NCBI RefSeq assembly: GCF_011046535.1 | Contig: NZ_CP049257.1 | Coordinates: 1,674,001 to 1,738,000, forward strand | Source: Nocardioides anomalus | GTDB lineage: Bacteria > Actinomycetota > Actinomycetes > Propionibacteriales > Nocardioidaceae | Length of the DNA: 64,000 nt | Direction: 5' to 3' | Part shown: positions 25,919 through 34,458 of the stretch, one piece after another | Numbering within the stretch: the stretch's first letter is position 1 | How the letters are laid out: every line of letters starts with the position of its first letter | Position numbers and translations under genes: made by a program | Notes under the pieces: model-generated | The model's database searches: none | What the model was told of the DNA's origin: nothing | What the model saw: the letters and a program-made list of their open reading frames with translations, nothing else

Positions 25919-27424
25919 GTGACCAGACCCGTGGCGCGCCCTCTGCGTGTGTTCCTGCCGGCGCTCCTGGCCGTCCTGACCGCGGTTCTCGTCGGCCTGG
26001 GCGTGAGCGCCGGCCCGGCGTGCGCCGACGACACCGGCGACCGGCCGGTGGTGCGGGTCGGCACGGAGGGCACCTACCCGCCGTTCACCTTCCACGACCC
26101 GTCGTCGAACGACCTGACCGGCTACGACATCGACGTCGTCAAGGCGGTCGCGGACCAGGCGGGCTGGAGGCTGCAGTTCGTCGAGGCGCCCTTCGACGCG
26201 ATCTTCCCGGCCCTGGACGCCGGGCGCATCGACGTGATCGCCAACCAGATCACCATCAACCCCGACCGGCAGGCGCGCTACCTGTTCTCCGCGCCCTACA
26301 CCTACTCCCACGGCGTCATCGTCACCGCGGCCGGCACCGATGACATCACGTCGCTGGCCGACCTGAAGGGCAAGGTCACCGCCGAGTCGGCGACCAGCAA
26401 CTGGTCGCAGGTGGCCCGCGACGCCGGCGCCGAGGTCCGCTCGGTCGAGGGGTTCGCCCAGGCCGCTGAGCTGCTGGCGCAGGGCCGGGTCGACGCGATC
26501 GTCAACGACAACATCGCGGTCCTCGACTACCTGGCGTCCAACGGCTCGGCGGACATCAAGATCGCCGGCGACGCGGGCGACGACGTCAGCGAGCAGGCCC
26601 TGGCCTTCCGCCAGGACGAGCCGCAGCTGCAACAGCAGGCCGACGCCGCGCTCGAGGCGCTGGCGGCCGACGGCACGCTGGCCGACATCTCCGAGCAGTA
26701 CTTCGGCGCCGACGTCTCGGTGGAGGAGGGCAGTGGCGACGTCGACGTGAAGGGCTCCGACACCCGCGGCACCCGTGCGGTCCTCCAGGACACCGCCTGG
26801 CCGATGGCCAAGGGCCTGCTGGCCTACACGATCCCGCTCACCGCGGTGAGCTTCGCCCTGGGCCTGGTCATCGCGCTGCTCGTCGCGCTGGCCCGGATCT
26901 CGAGCAACCGGCTGCTCCAGGTCCCGGCGCGCATCTACATCTCCGCCGTCCGCGGCACCCCGCTGCTGGTGCAGCTGTTCATCATCTTCTACGGCCTGCC
27001 GCAGCTGGGACTGAAGATCCCCAGCGTGCCCAGCGCGATCATCGCGCTCAGCCTCAACGTCGGCGGGTACGCCGCGGAGATCATCCGCGCCTCGATCCTC
27101 TCGGTGCCGCGCGGGCAGTACGAGGCGGCGACGACCATCGGCATGCACTACCCGCAGCTGATGCGCCGGATCGTGCTGCCGCAGGCGACCCGCATCGCCG
27201 TGCCGCCGCTGTCCAACACGCTGCTCTCGCTCATCAAGGACACCTCGCTGACCGCGGTGATCCTGGTGCCCGAGCTGTTCAAGCGCGCGCAGGACGCGGC
27301 CGCGTCGAGCGGCGACTTCTTCTGGCTCTACGTCTTCGCCGCGCTGTTCTACTGGGTGGTGTGCTTCCTGGTCTCGCTGGTCCAGGACCCGCTCGAGCGC
27401 CGACTCGGGAGGTACGTCGCGTGA
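25919..27424 (+). CDS. fused amino-acid-binding protein and ABC permease
   Basis: 501-aa two-domain importer subunit. Residues 1-35 form a signal peptide or first helix (VFLPALLAVLTAVLVGLGVSAG). Residues ~40-270 are a family-3 solute-binding domain (VGTEGTYPPFTFHD, YDIDVVKAVAD, EQALAFRQDEPQL). Residues ~295-501 are a HisM/GlnP-type permease with the coupling motif EAATTIGMHYPQLMRRIVLPQA. This fusion resembles GlnPQ of Gram-positives, where the tethered domain scans substrate. GTG 25919 starts the gene, and GTGA couples it to the ATPase. Substrate is probably a polar amino acid. Confidence 0.92.
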   Translation: MTRPVARPLRVFLPALLAVLTAVLVGLGVSAGPACADDTGDRPVVRVGTEGTYPPFTFHDPSSNDLTGYDIDVVKAVADQAGWRLQFVEAPFDAIFPALDAGRIDVIANQITINPDRQARYLFSAPYTYSHGVIVTAAGTDDITSLADLKGKVTAESATSNWSQVARDAGAEVRSVEGFAQAAELLAQGRVDAIVNDNIAVLDYLASNGSADIKIAGDAGDDVSEQALAFRQDEPQLQQQADAALEALAADGTLADISEQYFGADVSVEEGSGDVDVKGSDTRGTRAVLQDTAWPMAKGLLAYTIPLTAVSFALGLVIALLVALARISSNRLLQVPARIYISAVRGTPLLVQLFIIFYGLPQLGLKIPSVPSAIIALSLNVGGYAAEIIRASILSVPRGQYEAATTIGMHYPQLMRRIVLPQATRIAVPPLSNTLLSLIKDTSLTAVILVPELFKRAQDAAASSGDFFWLYVFAALFYWVVCFLVSLVQDPLERRLGRYVA

Positions 27425-28200
27425 CCCAGCCGACCGACCAGCCGCTCGTCGAGGTCCAGGACCTGCGCAAGGCCTTCGGAGAGCGCGAGGTGCTCCGGGG
27501 CGTCTCGTTCTCCGCCCTCGAGGGCACCGCCACCGCGCTGCTCGGCCCGTCGGGCTCGGGCAAGACCACCGTGCTGCGTTCGCTCAACGTCCTGGAGCCT
27601 CCCGACGCCGGCCGGGTGCGCATCGCCGACGCCGCCGTGGACTTCTCCGCGACCGGGGTCGACAACGCGACGCGCCGCCGGGAGGTCGAGGCGCTGCGGG
27701 CGCGCAGCGGGATGGTCTTCCAGTCCCACCACCTGTTCCCGCACAAGACCGTGCTGGGCAACCTGCTCGAGGGGCCGGTCCAGGTCCAGCACCGCGACGT
27801 GGACGAGGCCACCGCCGACGCTCGCCGGCTCCTGGAGCAGGTCGGGCTGGAGGGCCGCGAGGACCAGTACCCCTCCCAGCTCTCCGGGGGCCAGCAGCAG
27901 CGCGTCGGCATCGCCCGAGCCCTCGCCCTGAACCCCCAGGTCGTGCTGCTGGACGAGCCCACCTCCGCCCTCGACCCGGAGCTGGTCGGCGAGGTGCTCG
28001 CAGTCATCCGCGACCTGGCCACCCACGGCTGGACGCTCGTCATCGTCACCCACGAGATCCGCTTCGCCCGCGACGTGGCCGAGCAGGTGCTGTTCCTCGA
28101 CGACGGGGTGATCGCCGAGGAGGGCGGCCCCGAGGTCCTCACCGACCCGCAGCACGAGCGCACCCGGCAGTTCCTGCGCCGGGTCCTCGAGGCCGGCTGA
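27421..28200 (+). CDS. amino-acid ABC transporter ATP-binding protein
   Basis: 259-aa GlnQ/HisP-type ATPase. Walker A is GPSGSGKTT, the Q loop lies in FQSHHLFPHKTVLGN, the signature is LSGGQQQRVGIARAL, and Walker B is VVLLDEPTSALDPELV with H-loop VTHE. It starts at GTG overlapping the permease stop. With one fused partner the full importer needs only two genes, presumably as an A2B2 complex. Confidence 0.94.
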   Translation: MTQPTDQPLVEVQDLRKAFGEREVLRGVSFSALEGTATALLGPSGSGKTTVLRSLNVLEPPDAGRVRIADAAVDFSATGVDNATRRREVEALRARSGMVFQSHHLFPHKTVLGNLLEGPVQVQHRDVDEATADARRLLEQVGLEGREDQYPSQLSGGQQQRVGIARALALNPQVVLLDEPTSALDPELVGEVLAVIRDLATHGWTLVIVTHEIRFARDVAEQVLFLDDGVIAEEGGPEVLTDPQHERTRQFLRRVLEAG

Positions 28201-28220
28201 CCCGGCCCGACCCGACCGAG

Positions 28221-28242
28221 TTGACCTGGAGCGCGCTCCAGG
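28221..28242 (+). promoter_or_regulatory. TTGACC followed by 18-bp perfect palindrome, MerR-type operator candidate
   Basis: CCTGGAGCGCGCTCCAGG (28225-28242) is a perfect palindrome fused to TTGACC (28221-28226), 15 bp before the SDR start. MerR-family activators typically sit between a TTGACC -35 and a distant -10 on such dyads. A good -10 (TAnnnT) is not visible at the expected place. Confidence 0.55.
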
Positions 28243-28257
28243 AGATGGAGTGGAGCC

Positions 28258-29100
28258 ATGAGCAAGACCTGGTTCATCACCGGCACGTCCAAGGGCTTCG
28301 GCCGCGAGTGGGCCATCGCCGCCCTCGACCGGGGCGACCGGGTGGCCGCCACCGCGCGCGACACCTCCGCGCTGGACGACCTCGTCTCGACGTACGGCGA
28401 CGCGGTGCTGCCGCTGCGGCTCGACGTCACCGACCGCGCCGCGGCCTTCGCCGCCGTCCAGCAGGCGCACGAGCACTTCGGCCGGCTCGACGTGGTCGTG
28501 AACAACGCCGGCTACGGCCACTTCGGCATGGTCGAGGAGATCACCGAGGAAGAGGCCCGCAACCAGCTCGAGACCAACCTGTTCGGCGCGCTGTGGGTCA
28601 CCCAGGCCGCGCTGCCGCTGCTGCGAGAGCAGGGCAGCGGCCACATCGTCCAGGTCTCCTCGATCGGCGGGATCTCGGCCTTCCCGACCGTCGGCATCTA
28701 CCACGCCTCGAAGTGGGCGCTCGAGGGTCTGAGCCAGGCGCTGGCCCAGGAGGTGGCCGGCTTCGGCATCAAGGTCACCCTCGTCGAGCCGGGCGGCTAC
28801 GCCACCGACTGGGGCGGCCCGTCCGCGGTCCGCTCGCAGGAGCTGGAGGCCTACGCCGACGTCCGCGAGGCCGCCGCCAACCGGCCCAGCCGCCGCGGCA
28901 CCCCCGGCGACCCGGTCGCCACCCGCGGGCCGATCCTCGAGGTCGTCGACGCCGAGGAGCCGCCGCTGCGGGTCTTCTTCGGCGCCCTGCCGCTCGGCAT
29001 CGCCCGGGCCGACTACGAGCAGCGGCTGGCGACCTGGGAGCACTGGCAGCCCGTGGCGCTGCGCGCGCACGGCGGGGACGCGGCCGACCAGCAGTCTTAG
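28258..29100 (+). CDS. short-chain dehydrogenase/reductase
   Basis: 280-aa classical SDR. The cofactor motif is TGTSKGFG (Rossmann TGxxxGxG), followed by NNAGYG, catalytic Ser in VSSIGG and YHASK for Tyr/Lys. Replacement of the usual acidic residue after strand 2 by TARDT suggests NADP preference. ATG 28258 follows GGAG. The palindrome just upstream implies specific regulation, but no MerR gene adjoins it. Substrate unknown. Confidence 0.92.
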   Translation: MSKTWFITGTSKGFGREWAIAALDRGDRVAATARDTSALDDLVSTYGDAVLPLRLDVTDRAAAFAAVQQAHEHFGRLDVVVNNAGYGHFGMVEEITEEEARNQLETNLFGALWVTQAALPLLREQGSGHIVQVSSIGGISAFPTVGIYHASKWALEGLSQALAQEVAGFGIKVTLVEPGGYATDWGGPSAVRSQELEAYADVREAAANRPSRRGTPGDPVATRGPILEVVDAEEPPLRVFFGALPLGIARADYEQRLATWEHWQPVALRAHGGDAADQQS

Positions 29101-29122
29101 GGAAGGCCCGCACACTGGCCGG

Positions 29123-29713
29123 ATGACCCGCCCCGGCCCGGCCTGGTTCCCGGCCACCGTCCTGGCGGTGACCGTCGCCGAGCTGGTCGCGGCCGTCGTC
29201 GTCGTCGGCGACCAGTTCGACGACAAGGGCTGGGCGGTGCGGCTGGTCGCCTACCCGGCGCTCATGCTCGTCGGCCCCCTGGCCTGGTGGCTGGCCCGCG
29301 GCCGGCGCGGACCGGGCGGCGCTGCCACCCGGGCGCCGTACGCCGCGTTCGGGCTGCTCATGCTGCCCTTCCTCTCCGACACCACCGCGAACTGGCTCGA
29401 CCTGTTCCGGCGGGTCGGGTGGTGGGACGACCTGAGCCACTTCGCGCACTGGTTCCTGCTGGCCGCCGGGCTCTCGCTGCTCCTCGTGGACCACGTCCGG
29501 CCGCGGTGGGTCCTGGTGCCGCTGGTGGCCGGGGTCGGGGCGGTGCTGGCGCTCGGCTGGGAGCTGGGGGAGTACGCCTTGTTCATCCGCGCCGGCAAGG
29601 AGGCGGGCGGCGCCTACCGCGACACGCTGGGGGACGAGACGCTCGGCACGACGGGGGCGCTGCTGGCCGCTCTCATCGTGGCCTCATGGAGCCGACGTAG
29701 TTTCAAGGGATGA
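29123..29713 (+). CDS. YjdF/DUF2238-like membrane protein
   Basis: 196-aa integral membrane protein with about five helices. Conserved-looking polar residues sit in WWDDLSHFAHWF, WELGEYALF and YRDTLGDETLGTTGA, the D/H/E pattern of the DUF2238 (YjdF) family of unknown function. It is first of a tightly overlapping four-gene set (ATGA to the next gene) with an ABC transporter. Family call by pattern recall. Confidence 0.75.
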   Translation: MTRPGPAWFPATVLAVTVAELVAAVVVVGDQFDDKGWAVRLVAYPALMLVGPLAWWLARGRRGPGGAATRAPYAAFGLLMLPFLSDTTANWLDLFRRVGWWDDLSHFAHWFLLAAGLSLLLVDHVRPRWVLVPLVAGVGAVLALGWELGEYALFIRAGKEAGGAYRDTLGDETLGTTGALLAALIVASWSRRSFKG

Positions 29714-30804
29714 CCCGGGTGCGCCGTTGGTGCGTCGTCGCCGTCGGCACGCTGCTGCTCGTGGCGACGCCCGTCGCGCTGCGCGCACTGCCCGCGGCCG
29801 AGAGCGACGTGAGCGCGGCCCGGCTGCTGGCCCAGGTCCGGGCGTCGACCGACCAGGGCTGGTCCGGGTACGCCGAGACCGAGGGCACCCTCCAGCTGCC
29901 CGACGCCGACCGGTTCAGCGACGTGGGCGCGCTGTTCGGCGAGGCCACCCGGATGCGGGTCTGGTGGCGCGACGCCGACCACTGGCGCGTGGACCGGCTG
30001 CTGACCGCGGGCGAGACCGACCTGGTCCACGACGGCGAGCGCACCACCGAGTGGGACTACGAGCACGCCGAGGCCACCGTGAGCCGCGACCCCGACATCC
30101 GGCTGCCGCGCACCGCCGACCTGGTGCCGGCCGAGCTGGCGCGCCGGTTCCTCAAGGGCGTCACCAAGGCCGACGTCAGCCGGATCCCGGCCGAGCGGGT
30201 GGGCGGGATCAGCGCCCCCGGGCTGCGGGTGGTGCCGTCCTCGGAGCTCTCGAGCATCGACCACGTCGACCTGTGGGCCGACCCGGACACCGGCGTACCG
30301 CTGCGCGTCGAGGTGTACGCCGACGACTCGAGCCCGGCGTTCCGCAGCACGCTGAGCGACTTCTCCGCCGCGCGCCCCACCGTCGGCGACGTGTCCTTCA
30401 CGCCGACGCCGAGCACCGAGCTGCGCTACGAGGACGTCCTCGACATCGCCGACGCGGCCAACCAGTACGCCCCGCTCCTGCCGCCGCCCACCGCGGCCGG
30501 GCTCCCGCTGGGCGACGCCTCCGACGGCGCGGTCGGGGTCTACGGCGAGGGCCTGACCCAGGCGATCGCGATCCCGCTGCGCGACCGGGAGGCCGACGCG
30601 CTGCGCGACCAGCTGGCCTCGACGCCCGGCGTGGACCAGGACGACCGCCGCACGGCGGTGAGCGTGGGGCCGCTGAGCGTGGTGCTCACCGGCGGGCCCG
30701 GCGACGGTGGCTGGCTGCTGGCCGGCACGCTGACCCGGTCGGCGCTGGTCCGGGCGGCCGACGACGTGCGGTCCGGTTTCGTCTACACGGGGGATGGTCG
30801 ATGA
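29710..30804 (+). CDS. secreted or membrane-anchored LolA/MucB-like protein
   Basis: 364-aa protein with an N-terminal signal or anchor (RRWCVVAVGTLLLVATPVAL). The next ~200 residues resemble the LolA/RseB-like half-barrel: WSGYAETEGTLQLPD, RMRVWWRDADHWRVD and TEWDYEHAEATV. A second domain follows from about residue 245. In this fold the protein binds lipid or a regulatory partner. ATGA overlaps on both sides link it to the ABC ATPase, suggesting an extracytoplasmic component of that exporter. Function inferred. Confidence 0.75.
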   Translation: MTRVRRWCVVAVGTLLLVATPVALRALPAAESDVSAARLLAQVRASTDQGWSGYAETEGTLQLPDADRFSDVGALFGEATRMRVWWRDADHWRVDRLLTAGETDLVHDGERTTEWDYEHAEATVSRDPDIRLPRTADLVPAELARRFLKGVTKADVSRIPAERVGGISAPGLRVVPSSELSSIDHVDLWADPDTGVPLRVEVYADDSSPAFRSTLSDFSAARPTVGDVSFTPTPSTELRYEDVLDIADAANQYAPLLPPPTAAGLPLGDASDGAVGVYGEGLTQAIAIPLRDREADALRDQLASTPGVDQDDRRTAVSVGPLSVVLTGGPGDGGWLLAGTLTRSALVRAADDVRSGFVYTGDGR

Positions 30805-31775
30805 GTGCGACGAGCGTGATCCGCACGCTGGGGCTGACCAAGCGGTTCGGGCGGATCACCGCGGTCGACGCGGTCGACCTCGATGTCCGCGAGGGCGACG
30901 TCTACGGCTTCCTCGGCGCCAACGGCTCGGGCAAGACCACGACCGTGCGCATGCTGCTCGGCCTGGTGCTGGCCACCTCGGGGCGGATGGAGGTGCTGGG
31001 TGAGCAGATGCCGGGCGCCGGGCGCCGGGTGCTGCCGCAGGTCGGCGCGCTGGTCGAGGGGCCGGCGGCGTACCCGCACCTGAGCGGGCGCCGCAACCTG
31101 GCCCTGTTCGACGCCATGGGTCGCGGCACCGAGCGCCGCACCCGCCGCGCGCGGGTGGCCGAGGCGCTCGAGCGCGTCGGCCTCGACGGTGTGGACGACC
31201 GACCGGTGCACGCCTACTCCCTGGGGATGCGCCAGCGGCTCGGGCTGGCCGGCGCGCTGCTCCAGGGTCCGCGGCTGCTGGTCCTCGACGAGCCGACCAA
31301 CGGGCTCGACCCGCAGGGCATCCACGAGATCCGGACGCTGCTGCTCGAGCTCAACGCCGCGGGCACCACGGTCTTCCTGTCCAGCCACCTGCTGGCCGAG
31401 ATCGAGCAGCTCTGCACCCGCGTCGGCGTGCTCGACCGGGGTCGGCTCGTGGTCCAGGACCAGCTGAGCGCGCTGCAGGGGCTGACCGGCCGGGTCGAGG
31501 TGCACACCCCCGACGTGGCCCGGGTGCGCCAGCTGCTCAACGGCGTGGTCGAGCACGCCGACGGCGAGCGGCTGCTGGTCCGCGACGCCGACCCGGCCGC
31601 GCTCAACGCCCGGCTGGTGGGCGCCGGCGTCCGGGTCCGGGAGCTGGTGCCGGAGCGGCGCCGGCTGGAGGACGTGGTGCTGGCGGCCACCAGCGCGTCG
31701 GCGGACCGGTTCGGCTCCGACCGCGGCGCCGACGGCCACCGCGCGCACGGCGAGGCGGAGGTGCTGGAGCGGTGA
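30801..31775 (+). CDS. ABC transporter ATP-binding protein (CcmA/NatA type)
   Basis: 324-aa ATPase. Walker A is GANGSGKTTT, the signature is YSLGMRQRLGLAGAL, Walker B is LLVLDEPTNGLDPQG, and the H-loop is SSHLLAE. A C-terminal ~100-residue DUF4162-like extension follows. ATG 30801 overlaps the previous stop, and GTGA joins it to its permease. Typical of ABC-2 exporters for drugs or lipids. Confidence 0.93.
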   Translation: MSATSVIRTLGLTKRFGRITAVDAVDLDVREGDVYGFLGANGSGKTTTVRMLLGLVLATSGRMEVLGEQMPGAGRRVLPQVGALVEGPAAYPHLSGRRNLALFDAMGRGTERRTRRARVAEALERVGLDGVDDRPVHAYSLGMRQRLGLAGALLQGPRLLVLDEPTNGLDPQGIHEIRTLLLELNAAGTTVFLSSHLLAEIEQLCTRVGVLDRGRLVVQDQLSALQGLTGRVEVHTPDVARVRQLLNGVVEHADGERLLVRDADPAALNARLVGAGVRVRELVPERRRLEDVVLAATSASADRFGSDRGADGHRAHGEAEVLER

Positions 31776-32593
31776 TCCGGGTCGAGCTGGTCAAGCTGGT
31801 GCGCAGCCGCCGCACGTGGTGGACGATCGCGCTCATCGACGCGCTGCCGGCGCTGGTCGCCGTGCTGCTGGCGGTGACCGACCTCGGGCCGCGGCCCGGC
31901 ACCGGACCGGCGTTCCTGTCCGCGGTGCTCACCGACGGCACGCTGTTCCCGCTGGCGGCGATGGGCATCGTGCTGCCGCTGTTCCTGCCCATCGCGGTCT
32001 CCATCACCGCCGGCGAGGCCATCGCGGGGGAGGCCCAGCAGGGCACGCTGCGCTACATGCTGGTCCGCCCCGTCGGCCGGACCCGGCTGCTGGTGGCCAA
32101 GCTGGTCGCGGTGATGGCCTTCGTGGTCCTCACCGTGCTCGTGGTCGCGGTGACGGCCTACGTCCTCGGCGTGCTGCTGCTCGGCAACGAGAGCGTGACC
32201 GCCACCGGCCCGGCGACCAGCGTCTCCGGCTCGTCGATGTCGACCCCGGAGCTCATCGGGCGCACGCTGCTGGCCCTGGCCTACGCGATGCTGTGCATGC
32301 TCGGTGTCGCGGCCATCGCGCTGTTCCTGTCCACGGTGGCGGAGTCGCCCCTGGGCGCCGCACTCGGCACGATGGCCATCCTGGTCGCCTCGACGCTGCT
32401 GCTCACCCTGGACGCCGCCGACAGCATCGCGCCGTACCTGCCCACGCGCTACTGGCTGGCCTTCGTCGACCTGTTCCGCGACCCCATCCTCTGGCGCGAC
32501 GTCCTGCGCGGCGTGCTGCTGCAGGCGGTGTACGTCGTGGTCTTCGTCGGCGCCGCCTGGGCCAACTTCATGACCAAGGACGTCACCGACTAG
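31772..32593 (+). CDS. ABC-2 type permease
   Basis: 273-aa membrane protein with six hydrophobic segments. It opens with the coupling-helix region VELVKLVRSRRTWWTIALIDALPALVAVLLAV. The family pattern GEAIAGEAQQGTLRYMLVRPVGR follows. It partners the ATPase directly upstream (GTGA overlap). Its stop shares CTAG with the convergent lipase stop, a 4-bp overlap. Confidence 0.9.
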   Translation: MIRVELVKLVRSRRTWWTIALIDALPALVAVLLAVTDLGPRPGTGPAFLSAVLTDGTLFPLAAMGIVLPLFLPIAVSITAGEAIAGEAQQGTLRYMLVRPVGRTRLLVAKLVAVMAFVVLTVLVVAVTAYVLGVLLLGNESVTATGPATSVSGSSMSTPELIGRTLLALAYAMLCMLGVAAIALFLSTVAESPLGAALGTMAILVASTLLLTLDAADSIAPYLPTRYWLAFVDLFRDPILWRDVLRGVLLQAVYVVVFVGAAWANFMTKDVTD

Positions 32594-33372
32594 CAGTCGC
32601 CGGGGACCGTCGGAGCGCCCGTGGCGAGCGCCGCCTCGACGAGGGCGATGACCGCCGGGGTGCGGGGCACGTCGGGGTGCGAGGCGGTGGTGCCCGGGCA
32701 GGCGTCCTGGAGGTCGACGTCGAGCGCACCCTCCAGCGAGCCCGAGTCGGGCGGCACCACGGTGGCGTCGTCCTCGGTCCACAGCGCCACCCACGCCGGG
32801 CCGGGCGGGGTCTCGTCGCCCGCGTTGAGCCCGCGCAGCAGGTCGGAGTCGGGGTCGAGCTGCTGGCAGGCCTCGGGGCAGGCCGAGGAGCCCAGCGAGC
32901 CGGCCAGGGAGGCCAGGTCGGTGCCGTGGTGCGGCGAGGCCAGGGTCACCGCGCGGCGCACGTGGGAGCCGCCGCCCAGCTCGGCCACGTAGTAGCGGAC
33001 CACCACCCCGCCCGCGGAGTAGCCGACCAGGTCCACCGACGGCGCCCCGGTGTCGGCGAGCGCGGCGTCCACGGCGTCGCCGAGGTCGGCGGCCTGGTCG
33101 CGCAGGTCCTGGGTGCCGTCGCCCCGGGGCTTGACCACCCGGGCGTCCTTGCCGTCCTGGGTCAGCGCGTCGGCCAGGACCTGGAGCGAGGCCGTCGATC
33201 CGCCGTACCCGGGCACCAGGAGGACCGGCCCCGGCTGGTCCTGCGCCACCGGCTCCACGTCGTCCCCGCCGCGCAGCAGGACCGCGACGACCACGGCCGC
33301 CGCGACCAGGACGACGAGCGCCAGCAGCCCGACGTACAGCCGCCGTCGCGCCGGCGCCAGATCACCCCACAT
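32590..33372 (-). CDS. secreted or membrane-anchored alpha/beta-hydrolase (LipA-type lipase)
   Basis: 260-aa hydrolase with an N-terminal anchor (LYVGLLALVVLVAAAVVVAVL). The oxyanion region is VLLVPGYGGS, and the nucleophile elbow is VGYSAGG, which has Ala after Ser as in LipA-type lipases. Candidate acid and His lie in WTEDDATVVPPDSG and TASHPDVPRTP. Cys pairs (ACPEAC, DACPG) suit an extracytoplasmic location. ATG 33370-33372 is used; a GTG two codons upstream also fits. It is divergent from the epimerase gene by 35 bp. Confidence 0.87.
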   Translation of the reverse strand: MWGDLAPARRRLYVGLLALVVLVAAAVVVAVLLRGGDDVEPVAQDQPGPVLLVPGYGGSTASLQVLADALTQDGKDARVVKPRGDGTQDLRDQAADLGDAVDAALADTGAPSVDLVGYSAGGVVVRYYVAELGGGSHVRRAVTLASPHHGTDLASLAGSLGSSACPEACQQLDPDSDLLRGLNAGDETPPGPAWVALWTEDDATVVPPDSGSLEGALDVDLQDACPGTTASHPDVPRTPAVIALVEAALATGAPTVPGDC

Positions 33373-33407
33373 GCCCACCAGTCTGCCCAGTGGGGCACCG
33401 TGACCCT

Positions 33408-34451
33408 GTGCGCATCCTCCTGACCGGCTCGGCCGGCTTCATCGGTACGGCGATCGGCGAGCTCCTCGACGCCGACGGCCACGACGTCGTCCGCGTCGAC
33501 CTCATGCTCCCGATGGCGCACGGCGCGGCCCAGCCGCCCGCCGGCACCCACCAGCTCGACGTCCGCGACGCCGCTTCGTGGACCGCGCTGCTCGACGGCG
33601 TCGACGCGGTCTGTCACCAGGCCGCCGTCGTGGGCGCCGGCGTCAAGGTCGGCGACCTCCCGGACTACGCCGGTCACAACGACCTCGGCACCGCCGCCCT
33701 CCTCGCCGCCATGCACGAGGCCGGCGTCGGCCGGCTGGTGCTGGCCTCGTCGATGGTGGTCTACGGCGAGGGTCGCTACGTCTGCTCCGAGCACGGCGAC
33801 CAGGTGCCGCCCCCGCGCGCGGTCGCCGCGCTCGAGTCCGGTGACTTCGAGAACCACTGCTCGGTGTGCGGACGGGCGCTCGGCTGGGCGCTCGTGGACG
33901 AGGACGCCCGGCTCGACCCGCGCTCGTCGTACGCCGCGAGCAAGGTGGCCCAGGAGCACTACGCCGCCGCCTGGGTCCGGCAGGCCGGTGCGTCGGCCGT
34001 GGCGCTGCGCTACCACAACGTCTACGGCCCCGGCATGCCCCGGGACACGCCGTACTCCGGGGTCGCGGCGATGTTCCGCTCCTCGATCGAGCGCGGCCAG
34101 GCGCCCCAGGTCTACGAGGACGGCGGCCAGATGCGCGACTTCGTGCACGTCCGCGATGTCGCCGGCGCCAACCTGGCCGCCCTCCGGGCCGTCCTCGAGG
34201 CCCCGGAGGGCTCCTACGCGGCGTACAACGTGGCCTCCGGGCACCCCGTCGGCATCCTCGACGTCGCGCGCCTGGTCGCCGAGGGCACCGGCAGCGGCCT
34301 CGCGCCCGAGGTCACCGGCGGCTTCCGCCTCGGCGACGTCCGCCACGTCGTCGCCTCGCCCGCCCGGGCCGCCGCCGAGCTCGACTTCACCGCCCAGGTG
34401 CACCCCGACCAGGGGCTGCCGGCCTTCGCCACGGCGCCGCTGCGGGCCTAG
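33408..34451 (+). CDS. NAD-dependent epimerase/dehydratase (extended SDR)
   Basis: 347-aa nucleotide-sugar-type SDR. GSAGFIG binds NAD, Tyr/Lys lie in SYAASKVAQ, and VYGPGMPRDTPYSG and YEDGGQMRDFVHVRD are epimerase signatures. An unusual insert, CSEHGDQ... to FENHCSVCGRALG, carries a CxxC and a nearby Cys that could bind zinc. GTG 33408 (VRILLTG) is preferred to the upstream in-frame GTG. It heads the glycosyltransferase group and likely supplies a modified sugar nucleotide. Confidence 0.88.
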   Translation: MRILLTGSAGFIGTAIGELLDADGHDVVRVDLMLPMAHGAAQPPAGTHQLDVRDAASWTALLDGVDAVCHQAAVVGAGVKVGDLPDYAGHNDLGTAALLAAMHEAGVGRLVLASSMVVYGEGRYVCSEHGDQVPPPRAVAALESGDFENHCSVCGRALGWALVDEDARLDPRSSYAASKVAQEHYAAAWVRQAGASAVALRYHNVYGPGMPRDTPYSGVAAMFRSSIERGQAPQVYEDGGQMRDFVHVRDVAGANLAALRAVLEAPEGSYAAYNVASGHPVGILDVARLVAEGTGSGLAPEVTGGFRLGDVRHVVASPARAAAELDFTAQVHPDQGLPAFATAPLRA

Positions 34452-34458
34452 GGCCGAC

